From a virus: 64,000 nt of DNA. Positions within the stretch are counted from its first letter, which is position 1, and every line of letters starts with the position of its first letter. The notes beneath the pieces were generated by a model. It did no database searches. It was not told the origin of the DNA and was given only the letters and a program-made list of their open reading frames with translations. Positions 56,845-64,000 of this stretch are shown one piece after another. The translations under genes were made by a program, and so were the position numbers. The stretch spans positions 1 to 64,000 of the IMG/VR virus record IMGVR_UViG_3300044904_000088; one strand, written 5' to 3'.

Positions 56845-57416
56845 TTGAGCGCCTGGTTCCATGCGGCCTTGCGAGCTTTGGCGGCGGCGACGTTGCCTGC
56901 CTTGGCGGAGCCGCCGGAGGCCGTCACCATCGCCCGGGCTGCCCCGCCTGCGATGCGAGCAGCCATCGCGGGGAGCACGTACTTACCGGTGCCCGGCACA
57001 CCCGCATTGACAGCCGGGAGGAAGAATGGCCGGGGGGCCTCCTTGACCGTGCCATGCTCCGCGAAGTGGGCCAGCGGCGAGCTGAACCACATTACGAGCA
57101 CCATCTGGTCGGCTGGCACCTTGAGGCCGCGGGGCTTCTGCGACGAGGCGGCCAGACTCGAGTCGCCCGCGACCAGCTTGCCCATCGCCCACACGGCGCA
57201 GTGCCCGGTGTCCGCCATCATCGGGACGCCGCGCTTAGCTGCCTCGGCGGCATCTTTGGGCGCACGGCTGGAAGCGTCGGCGATGATCTGCGTGCCGAGG
57301 GCGAACAGGCCATCCGCAATGCCGAGCCCGGCCGCGTCCAGGGCGGCCTGGTTCATGACGATCGCGGCGGCGCGGTTGGCGAGCACCTTGGCGGAAGGAG
57401 CTGCGGAGACTGGCAT
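56841..57416 (-). CDS. HK97 gp10-like head-tail joining protein, unit 2
   Basis: A 191-residue protein with the same HFAEHGTVKEAPRPFFLPA core as unit 1. Seven bases separate it from the head closure stop, whereas the two genes abut in unit 1. Confidence 0.75.
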   Translation of the reverse strand: MPVSAAPSAKVLANRAAAIVMNQAALDAAGLGIADGLFALGTQIIADASSRAPKDAAEAAKRGVPMMADTGHCAVWAMGKLVAGDSSLAASSQKPRGLKVPADQMVLVMWFSSPLAHFAEHGTVKEAPRPFFLPAVNAGVPGTGKYVLPAMAARIAGGAARAMVTASGGSAKAGNVAAAKARKAAWNQALK

Positions 57417-57423
57417 CGTCAGG

Positions 57424-57822
57424 TCACTTCACTAGTTTGGCGTCGAGCTGGAGATGGTGGCCACGGCCGGCGGGATCCACGACGCCGCTGACTTCCCAAT
57501 ACGGGCCGGCCGTGTCGGTGTTGAGGTGGATGCGATCCGCCGTGATCACGTCGACGTCGGGCAGCAAGAAGATCCGCGCCCAGATGTCCTGAGCGCCGCC
57601 CTGGCTGAACAGCGGGACCTCGGTTGCCTTGAGCGCTTGGATGGAGCCCATCTGCCACGTCGGGTTGGCGGGGTCGATCGGCTCCGGATCATCCAGCGCG
57701 ACCCAGTCCCGGATCGGGTGCCCGTAGTCGGTCAGTTGCTCGACCGGCGGCGTGCCCGCGATCATGCGGTCGTAGGCCCGCTCGATGACAAGCAACTGCC
57801 GAAGGCCCTGGGCGATGCTCAT
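57424..57822 (-). CDS. Head closure (stopper-like) protein, unit 2
   Basis: A 132-residue protein differing from unit 1 at a single residue as far as I can see (ALDDPEP versus ALKDPEP). Such conservation next to strongly diverged glycosyltransferase genes shows very uneven divergence along the late region. Confidence 0.6.
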   Translation of the reverse strand: MSIAQGLRQLLVIERAYDRMIAGTPPVEQLTDYGHPIRDWVALDDPEPIDPANPTWQMGSIQALKATEVPLFSQGGAQDIWARIFLLPDVDVITADRIHLNTDTAGPYWEVSGVVDPAGRGHHLQLDAKLVK

Positions 57823-58508
57823 GGCGACACCGGACCGGGGTACTGCTCTTTGATCTGTCGGCGGACGCTGATCCGGTGCATGCCTACGTTCGTCCCGGGG
57901 AGGCCCAGCTGCTCCACGAAGGCCTGCCCGGCGACCATGTCCGGCACTTGGCCGATGCGAAAGCCAGCGGCACGGACGTTCATGCAGAAGTAGATGTCCT
58001 GCCCCCCCCACCGGCGGGCGTTGTCCGCAGGACTCGGATGCCTCTCCCAGCCCCTTCCGGTGTGGAAGTCGACGTACTGCCAGTCGGTGGAGAACCACGG
58101 GCGGGCGAGCTTCTCAAACACCTCGCGGCGAATGAGGGTGCAGCCGAGGCCGCACCATTCGATATCGCCCTTCGGATCCCTTACGAGACAGCCCCAGCCA
58201 CTTCCACCGACGGGGTAGTCGACCGCCGCGACGTCCCAGCCCTCGTCCAGCAAGGCCAGGCTCCGCTCCAGGGCATCTGGAGGCGGGATCACGTCTTCCT
58301 CGATCAGAAGCAGAACCTCTGCCCCCGTGGCGAGCCCCTTCTCAACGATGGCTTCGTCGCAGTCCGGAATCGGCAAGTCGTGGCTGAACACCCAACCGCG
58401 GAAGTCGTGCCCGCGTGCCTGCGCATTGGCCACGTTCGCCATCACCGCGTCGACGGTGCGCGAATGGATTAGCCCACGGGATGGGGTGCAGACGACAAAG
58501 CTGCTCAT
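57819..58508 (-). CDS. Glycosyltransferase-like protein, unit 2
   Basis: A 229-residue protein starting MSSFVVCTPSRGLIHSRTVD. Homologous to 10,307-10,993 but clearly diverged in the first 80 residues (VANAQARGHDFRGWVFSHDL versus TRSMPLWDWHFTHDL). The acidic EEDVIPP site is kept. Confidence 0.65.
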   Translation of the reverse strand: MSSFVVCTPSRGLIHSRTVDAVMANVANAQARGHDFRGWVFSHDLPIPDCDEAIVEKGLATGAEVLLLIEEDVIPPPDALERSLALLDEGWDVAAVDYPVGGSGWGCLVRDPKGDIEWCGLGCTLIRREVFEKLARPWFSTDWQYVDFHTGRGWERHPSPADNARRWGGQDIYFCMNVRAAGFRIGQVPDMVAGQAFVEQLGLPGTNVGMHRISVRRQIKEQYPGPVSP

Positions 58509-59263
58509 GCCTTCACCAGATCCTTCGGCGCGGTCCAGTCGGCCCACCAGATGCGCAGTGCCTCGTCGTCCATCGCCCCAAGCTCGCGCCAGTGGAAACC
58601 GGTGCCCGCGGGGTATGACGTGGCTTCCAGCGCGGTCCGGCCGTGGCGCACCTTGGCGCGCGTCTGCTCGAAGGTCCGGTACGGGTAGTGGCGCAGGACG
58701 ATCGGCTGCCCGATGAAGCTGGCCGCGCCGACCACCTCGGTAGACAGGGGCTCGCCTTCGAGGGCATGGTTCCCAACCGTGGGGACGTTCCACGGGCCGG
58801 GGCGCCAGACGACCTTCCGCTGGTTCGAGTAGCGACGCCGCCAGACGATGCGCCGGAAGGGGTCAGGCTCGTTCGAATCGTCGGTCGGCTGGGGCACCAT
58901 CTCCCACGAGCCGACCGGCACGGAGCGGCCGGTGTAGGCGGGAAGGACATCGGCGATGCGCTGGCCAGTCGGGCAGAACCACCACTCGTCAAAGTCCGCC
59001 GGGACGACCCACTCCGCGCCCATCTCGATTGCGAGCGAGACGAGACGCATCATCGTTTCTTGCTGGAGGTAGGCGAAGCGTGGCTCGTCCACGATGAACA
59101 GACGCGGGTCGCCTATGGACTCCAAGATCTTCCGTGTCCCGTCGGTCGAGTTGTTATCGGCCACGATGACGGCGTCGCATTCAGCCAGCATGTGAAGGGC
59201 AAACGGCCGAGCGGTGTCCGCCTCATTCCGACACATCGCAAGACCCACGACCTTGACGGTCAT
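58505..59263 (-). CDS. Family 2-like glycosyltransferase, unit 2
   Basis: A 252-residue protein starting MTVKVVGLAMCRNEADTARP. VIVADNNSTDGTRKILESIG and VPADFDEWWF mark the donor-binding site. The region corresponding to the DPVGSGR segment of unit 1 is seven residues shorter here. ATGA-coupled at both ends. Confidence 0.8.
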   Translation of the reverse strand: MTVKVVGLAMCRNEADTARPFALHMLAECDAVIVADNNSTDGTRKILESIGDPRLFIVDEPRFAYLQQETMMRLVSLAIEMGAEWVVPADFDEWWFCPTGQRIADVLPAYTGRSVPVGSWEMVPQPTDDSNEPDPFRRIVWRRRYSNQRKVVWRPGPWNVPTVGNHALEGEPLSTEVVGAASFIGQPIVLRHYPYRTFEQTRAKVRHGRTALEATSYPAGTGFHWRELGAMDDEALRIWWADWTAPKDLVKA

Positions 59264-59847
59264 AGAACGTCCGCCGTCATGGTCAGGCGCAAGGTCGCGC
59301 GGTAGAGAGCGAACGGGCCGCCGTCCGTCAGCGCGGCGATCTCCTGGCCGATCGCGGGCCGGATATCGGTCCCGCAGGCCGGGCACTTCATGTGGCTGGG
59401 CCGCTCCGGCGAACGAGTGCTCAAGTGCCGGGCGGGCGGCCAGTGCCAGTGAGCTTCGTTGTAGCCGGCGAGACGAAGGTGATTGATCCACGCCGAGTCC
59501 AGCGACTCCCAATGGCGCGCCTTGATCTCGTCTGGCAGGTCCGGCAGGCGGCGGGTGAAGCTGCCCCGGTAGCGGACCGTGCCGTGCCAGCAGCCCCAGG
59601 TCTCGTGCATGAAGTAGGGGAGGCCGCACCACTCGCGCGGACACCGCTCGAAGCTCCAGACCGCGCCGGTGGGCAGGACCATGTCCTGCTCTACGACCAT
59701 GAAGTCGTCGCCGGATCGCCATGCCTCACGCAGGAGGCGCCAGTACGCCTCGGTGTCGGCGGCCTTGATCTGGATGCGCTCAGCGCCGACCGGGAGCGCG
59801 GCCACGGCCTCCGGGAACGACGTGACGTAGGGGTAGATCACGCGCAT
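59260..59847 (-). CDS. Glycosyltransferase-like protein, third of cluster, unit 2
   Basis: A 195-residue protein starting MRVIYPYVTSFPEAVAALPV. The DDFMVVEQDMVLPTG site and CPACGTDIRP knuckle are kept; substitutions are concentrated at residues 20-35 (GAERIQIKAADTEAYW). Confidence 0.5.
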   Translation of the reverse strand: MRVIYPYVTSFPEAVAALPVGAERIQIKAADTEAYWRLLREAWRSGDDFMVVEQDMVLPTGAVWSFERCPREWCGLPYFMHETWGCWHGTVRYRGSFTRRLPDLPDEIKARHWESLDSAWINHLRLAGYNEAHWHWPPARHLSTRSPERPSHMKCPACGTDIRPAIGQEIAALTDGGPFALYRATLRLTMTADVL

Positions 59848-60284
59848 CGCGGCTTCCTCAGCACGGCGCGGCCCCACGGTCCCCACTCGGCCTCGCCCGT
59901 CTCCCAGGAGACCATCTCCCATAGGCGGATGCCGTACTCTGCGTTCGCGACCATGCGGCCCGTGAAGTACCAGAAGGACTGCTCGACCCAGAAGCTGACG
60001 TGGGTCGGGTCCGCGACCGCCGCCCAGCAGGGGAACAGCGGCACGATGATCTCGAACGTCCCGCCGGGCTCCAGGACCCGCCAGACCTCGTTGAATGCGT
60101 CGATCCGCTCCTGGCCGGCCGGCACGTGCTCCATGAGGTGCGAGCAGCGGGCCGCCTCAACGGTGTCGTGCCCACACGGGATGCCCTCCTGGATACGCCG
60201 TTTCATGACGCCCTGGCCGTGAATAGGGTCGAGATTCGTGAAGCCTTCGTTGAGCGCCAACCCCCCGCCGATGTCGATCTTCAT
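59838..60284 (-). CDS. SAM-dependent methyltransferase, short class I, unit 2
   Basis: A 148-residue protein, MKIDIGGGLALNEGFTNLDP, almost identical to the unit 1 enzyme. Coupled to the connector gene stop (the ATG overlaps TGA). Confidence 0.7.
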   Translation of the reverse strand: MKIDIGGGLALNEGFTNLDPIHGQGVMKRRIQEGIPCGHDTVEAARCSHLMEHVPAGQERIDAFNEVWRVLEPGGTFEIIVPLFPCWAAVADPTHVSFWVEQSFWYFTGRMVANAEYGIRLWEMVSWETGEAEWGPWGRAVLRKPRCA

Positions 60285-61147
60285 CAGTAGATCACGACCT
60301 CCTCGTCCGTCCGAAGTGCCGTGATGATGTCCTGCCGCTCGTCCTCCAAACCGAAGCCCGCACGGACCGGATACTTCTCGCTCCACTCGCCGACCGTCTG
60401 GCCCTGCAGGCCTGGGACGGAGTTGAGGTCGAGCTTGACGAGGTGCAGTTGAACGCGCTTCCGGCTGAGCGTGTCGTCGAACCGCGTGTACGTCACGGTG
60501 ATCAGTTGGTTCGGGTACCAATAGCCGAAGCCGAACGGGTTGCCGAAGCCCCAGCCTCCCCACCCCCACGCCGGGTTCGGGCCCGTGTTGAGGCGCCGGA
60601 TCATGAGTCCGGTCCGCGACAGAACGTAGTCAGCCGGTTCCAGCGTTATATCGCAGTCGATGACCTGCTGGATGCTGGAGGCCCGGTTGTGGAGCATCAG
60701 GAGATCGCCACCGCGACGCTGGGCCGAGTGCATGTACAGCTCGGTGACGCTCCCCAGCGGGCCGACGGCCTTCTCGATCGCCTCCTGCTCGGAGTCGAGG
60801 TAGAACTGCAGCGCTTCGTCAGGCAACTCCGAGCGGATGACCTGCCGAAGGCTGGTGACGCTGAGCAGCGCGGGCACCACGCCCGCCTCGAAGGCTGCGG
60901 AGTAATCGGAGAACGACGAGCCAGCGGCGTCCGAGACGCGCGAGCGATACCAGGCACCAGGGTGCCCGGTGGGGGTCTCGTCGTCGATCGGGTAAAGGTA
61001 CGTCCCAGACACGAGGGCAGCGGTTGCGACTTCGGCCCATGGACCCGTGTTTGCTTCAGCCGACTCCACCCGGAGCAGCGCGCCGGTGCCATAGGCAATC
61101 AGCAGCGTGTCCGGATCCGAGATTACGAAGCTGACTTGCTGTCCCAC
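60284..61147 (-). CDS. Head-tail connector (gp6-like) protein, unit 2
   Basis: A 287-residue protein with GTG start preceded by GGGGAGC. Same length as unit 1 with a handful of substitutions (LLSVTSLRQVIRSELPDEAL versus LLSVADFRQVVRSELPDEAL). Confidence 0.7.
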   Translation of the reverse strand: MGQQVSFVISDPDTLLIAYGTGALLRVESAEANTGPWAEVATAALVSGTYLYPIDDETPTGHPGAWYRSRVSDAAGSSFSDYSAAFEAGVVPALLSVTSLRQVIRSELPDEALQFYLDSEQEAIEKAVGPLGSVTELYMHSAQRRGGDLLMLHNRASSIQQVIDCDITLEPADYVLSRTGLMIRRLNTGPNPAWGWGGWGFGNPFGFGYWYPNQLITVTYTRFDDTLSRKRVQLHLVKLDLNSVPGLQGQTVGEWSEKYPVRAGFGLEDERQDIITALRTDEEVVIY

Positions 61148-61213
61148 GTTTGCTCCCCAGAGACGCCGGCGCCCCGCCCGATGCGGACGAGGCGCCGTGC
61201 ATCGCTCATCGAC

Positions 61214-61492
61214 TTACGCCGCCGACCGGATCGCGCCCTCGGGATCCGCTGAGGCGGCCACGGTCTCTTGCGTCGCGGCCCTTGCCTCAGGCGCGGGCGC
61301 GGGTGAGGCGGCCGGCTGTGGCTTGGGTCCGAAGGTGGGTTCGAATGGATCGAAGGCATCCGGGTGCCTGCGCAGGATCGGGTGCCCTTCGACGATGGTG
61401 TCGCCCTCGCGGACCCAGATGTTGCCGCCCACGAGGAACGTCTTGCGAGCTCGGTACAGCCCGAACTCTGTTCGGATCAGCTTCTCGGCCAT
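61214..61492 (-). CDS. Small capsid-adjacent protein, unit 2
   Basis: A 92-residue copy of 13,814-14,101; the conserved first 55 residues are followed by a shortened Pro/Ala-rich tail. The ATG context is identical in both units. Confidence 0.6.
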   Translation of the reverse strand: MAEKLIRTEFGLYRARKTFLVGGNIWVREGDTIVEGHPILRRHPDAFDPFEPTFGPKPQPAASPAPAPEARAATQETVAASADPEGAIRSAA

Positions 61493-61519
61493 CGGCCTTG
61501 TTCCCTTTCCGAACGGTGA

Positions 61520-61543
61520 GGCGGCGGCTGAGGGGCCGCCGCC
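61520..61543 (-). terminator. GC-rich hairpin after capsid gene, unit 2
   Basis: The same 9-bp stem and loop as at 14,129-14,152, including flanking bases. Conservation in a non-coding stretch supports a function. Confidence 0.45.
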
Positions 61544-61564
61544 GCGTTCAGCTAGTCGCTGCGG

Positions 61565-63064
61565 TTAGGAATGGGCCGCGAGCACGAAGGCGTTGGGGAC
61601 GAGGAGCTTGGCGCCGGTGCGCCAGCGGCAGTAGATGCCGCGCTGTCCGAGCACGTTGCCGGACCCGTCGAACATCTGCGGAATGAACTCCGTGGCCAGG
61701 CCGAGTCGGTCGACGACCACGTAGCCGGTGGCGAAGTCTCCGAAGACGTCGTAGTTCGTCTTCGAGGGCGTACCGGCGAAGGTGGCATCCATGTAGGAGG
61801 CCTCGAACACCGGGTAGCCGTGCAGGGTCGCGGAGAGCGGGTCGTAGATGCTGTTGGCCGGCTGGCCCGCGACGCCCAACTGGCGGTACTTCTGGAGCAT
61901 GCCGAGGTTGGCCATGTGAGCGGCGCGCCCGCCATTGCGGAAGCGCGGTCCCAAGGTCAATTCCTGGGTGTCGAGGGCGTCCAGATCGAACGTCCCGGTC
62001 GTCACCGCCCTGGTCCCGTTCGCGACTAGCGCAGCGACGAGACCCCAGGGCTCGTTCGTGCCTGAGCCGGTGATGAACTTGTTGGCTTCGAGGACGTCCT
62101 TGGCATCCGCGATGATCCGACCGAGTTCGCTGGAGATTGCGGCGGCGCCGTAGTCCTCCTGGTACTCGGCGGTGAACTGGACCAGCACGTGGCCCCGGAC
62201 CGGAGTCACGGTCAGGTCCGTGAAGTCGGACGGCGCGACGTCGGACGCTGGCGCGACTTCGGAGGCGGCATAGGAGGCCGTCACGCCCGCCGTCGCGACA
62301 GGCTCCCAGGCCTTGGTGACGATCGTTTCGATGCGGGCGAGGGGCTGACCCGTTTTGGGGTTGGTCTGCCGCATCGGGCAGGCCGCGCCCACGTTGGTCA
62401 GGATGAAGGTCGGGTCGATGGTGAACGGGATGGCATAGCCGCCGTCCGCGCCGGTGTAGGTCTGCAGGGCAGCCTGCATCCGCGGGCTGAGCGAACCGCG
62501 GCCGCCAGTCGCGTAGCGCGCCCACGCTTCCTGGTACAGCGGATCGCTCGTGCCGAGGATGTGGCGGCTGACCCAGCCGTGCTCCTGATCGGCATGCTTG
62601 GTGAGCAGCCGCTCGACGGCAGCCCGGAAGCGGTCTGCCTCAGCGCCCGTCTGGGCCGAGGGGAAGGCGATCTTCTCGATGACGCGCTTCGCGCCGTCGA
62701 GATAGGCCTTCGGCAGCTCGTCGATCGAACTGACCTGCTGGCGGTATGCCGCCAGGTCGTGCAGATTCTCGGGCACGCCCCGCTTGACGTTGAACATGGG
62801 GAAGGCCGGGCCCTCGACGCCGCGAGGAGACTGCTGGCCAGCAAGCGCTTTGATGTCCTCCGAGCGAATCGTCAGCTCTTCGATGCTGGCGCCGAGCTGG
62901 TCGAGCAAGCCGCCCTTGCCCATGAGCTGCTCGTATTCCTGGTGCTGCGGCTCGGTGAAGGGCTTGCCGTCCGCGAGGGCGTCGAGCTCCTTGACCCTGT
63001 CGCGCGCCTCGGCATCGGCCGCCTTGAAGGCGTCGAGGCCACGAAGCGATCCGATGTCGATCAT
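61565..63064 (-). CDS. Major capsid protein, HK97 fold, unit 2
   Basis: A 499-residue protein, MIDIGSLRGLDAFKAADAEA. The mature part is nearly identical to unit 1; the delta domain (residues 30-110, for example ASIEELTIRSEDIKALAGQQ) shows most of the changes, matching the changes in the partner protease. Confidence 0.92.
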   Translation of the reverse strand: MIDIGSLRGLDAFKAADAEARDRVKELDALADGKPFTEPQHQEYEQLMGKGGLLDQLGASIEELTIRSEDIKALAGQQSPRGVEGPAFPMFNVKRGVPENLHDLAAYRQQVSSIDELPKAYLDGAKRVIEKIAFPSAQTGAEADRFRAAVERLLTKHADQEHGWVSRHILGTSDPLYQEAWARYATGGRGSLSPRMQAALQTYTGADGGYAIPFTIDPTFILTNVGAACPMRQTNPKTGQPLARIETIVTKAWEPVATAGVTASYAASEVAPASDVAPSDFTDLTVTPVRGHVLVQFTAEYQEDYGAAAISSELGRIIADAKDVLEANKFITGSGTNEPWGLVAALVANGTRAVTTGTFDLDALDTQELTLGPRFRNGGRAAHMANLGMLQKYRQLGVAGQPANSIYDPLSATLHGYPVFEASYMDATFAGTPSKTNYDVFGDFATGYVVVDRLGLATEFIPQMFDGSGNVLGQRGIYCRWRTGAKLLVPNAFVLAAHS

Positions 63065-64000
63065 CGCCGGTGTCTCCCTTGCATTCGCTTGTTCCACTCC
63101 CTATCGGAGCGTCGGGTGGAAAGTGCGGCAATCGCCGCTTGGTCCAGGACGGCCTCGCCCTGGTGAAGAACGGCCAGAGTACCCAGCGCGAAGTCGTAAC
63201 CCGCGCGAGCGTCCGTGGCCTTGGGCTTGGGCAGGAGAGCGCGAACCGTGCCCTCGAGCGTGTCGATGCGGTCGACCATTCCGGCGGCCTTGGCCTTGGC
63301 CGCGAGCAGCGTTCGGCCGCCGCCGTAGTCGGCAGCGACTGCCCCGGGCGTGGTGCCGCGGCCCTTCGCGACGTCGCCGAGGAACATGCCGTAGAAGGTG
63401 TCGATCTGGTCCTGGAGGGCCGCGCGCGCGTCGTCTGAGAGCGGGGCGAAACTGGAGAGTTCCGTCTTGTATGGGCCTGCCGAGACGAGCGTGATCGCCA
63501 CGCCCTGCATCTCGAGGGCCTCGCTGTCGTCCTCATGCGCCGCGAAGACGCCGATGGAGCCGACCTCGCCCGAAGGTGTGCAGACGATCTGGTCGCACTG
63601 CGACGCGATCCAATACGCGGCAGACGCGCAGAGCGTGTTGACGCAGGCCACGATTGGCTTCGCCTTGCCCGCGACCGACCGGATGTAGGCCGCAAACTCG
63701 GGCACGCCGTCAGTCGATCCGCCCGGCGAGTCGATGTCGAAGACGACGGCGGTGATGGCGCTGTCCTTGAGCGCGTCATCGAGGTCGGCTCGCATCGCCT
63801 CGACGCTCGTGCCGCCGGACATGTCCTCCATGAGGGACATGCGCTGGCTGATCGTGCCGTACATCGGGATGATCGCCACCGACCCCACGGCACCGCCGCC
63901 GGTGCGGTCGCCATTGAACTGCGCGGCGGCTGCGAGGCGCCGCTCGATCTCCTCGGAACTGAGCCGGCCGCCAGCCGCCCGGAAGGAGACGAGCTCTGCG
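63061..64000 (-). CDS. Capsid maturation protease, C-terminal part, unit 2
   Basis: The gene runs off the right edge; about 312 C-terminal residues are visible. They keep FDIDSPGGSTDG, the Ser in CASAAYW and AGPYKTE, so the active site is intact. The C-terminal tail (TLAVLHQGEAVLDQAAIAAL) differs from unit 1. Confidence 0.88.
   Translation of the reverse strand, partial: AELVSFRAAGGRLSSEEIERRLAAAAQFNGDRTGGGAVGSVAIIPMYGTISQRMSLMEDMSGGTSVEAMRADLDDALKDSAITAVVFDIDSPGGSTDGVPEFAAYIRSVAGKAKPIVACVNTLCASAAYWIASQCDQIVCTPSGEVGSIGVFAAHEDDSEALEMQGVAITLVSAGPYKTELSSFAPLSDDARAALQDQIDTFYGMFLGDVAKGRGTTPGAVAADYGGGRTLLAAKAKAAGMVDRIDTLEGTVRALLPKPKATDARAGYDFALGTLAVLHQGEAVLDQAAIAALSTRRSDREWNKRMQGRHRR

Noticed and set aside
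1-64000. tRNA, rRNA or CRISPR arrays
   Set aside because: I saw no cloverleaf-like sequence with a CCA-type end, no ribosomal RNA sequence and no regularly spaced direct repeats with unique spacers.

Overview
The window is dense, GC-rich double-stranded DNA phage sequence, probably from a phage with a long non-contractile tail (siphovirus). Almost every gene is on the minus strand, packed into one leftward series with ATGA, GTGA or TGATG stop/start overlaps. I recognise a P27-type small terminase, HK97-type large terminase, portal, S49 capsid protease, HK97-fold capsid protein, connector, head closure, gp10-like protein, tail tube, frameshifted tail assembly chaperone, tape measure and tail fibre genes. 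The host cannot be read directly. High GC, frequent GTG starts and an apparently leaderless promoter fit an actinobacterial or Chloroflexota-like host, but this is inference.

The layout is one complete unit of 46,807 bp (about 1 to 46,807) followed by the first 17 kb of a second, diverged unit (about 46,808 to 64,000). Both units begin with the same 127-bp sequence (1-127 and 46,808-46,934), which carries the first codons of an XRE-type regulator and a strong sigma70-like promoter. The second unit repeats the late genes in the same order, with many substitutions, indels and a different set of tail-fibre genes. This is either a tandem pair of related phages/prophages, or two strain variants of one circular or circularly permuted genome joined by the assembler.

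Unit 1, read in transcription order (right to left): XRE regulator and a run of small membrane or zinc-knuckle proteins (46.9-45.1 kb); an IS110-like HhH protein with an acidic repeated N-terminus, a possible single-strand annealing protein, SbcD and SbcC, a metallopeptidase, a PolX-like nucleotidyltransferase, a C5 DNA methyltransferase, a DnaD-like replication protein, a VRR-NUC nuclease and two LuxR-type HTH proteins (45-27.6 kb); a second DNA methyltransferase; a lysis region with a secreted transglycosylase, holin-like proteins and a papain-like protein (27.3-24.6 kb); HNH nuclease, a third methyltransferase and the terminases (24-20.5 kb); then head and tail genes down to the fibres (20.3-0.2 kb). 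No integrase, DNA polymerase, primase or helicase was recognised.

Two foreign-looking insertions interrupt the structural module. A three-gene operon on the opposite strand (17.5-18.4 kb) sits between portal and protease, and a four-gene glycosyltransferase/methyltransferase cluster (10.3-12.8 kb, repeated at 57.8-60.3 kb) sits between the connector and head-closure genes. Other notable points are a conserved CCCAAAA slippery heptamer in the tail chaperone, two overlapping reading frames of the C5 methyltransferase gene that both look like known protein sequence, a four-copy 11-bp iteron, and a portal protein ending in a helix-turn-helix.
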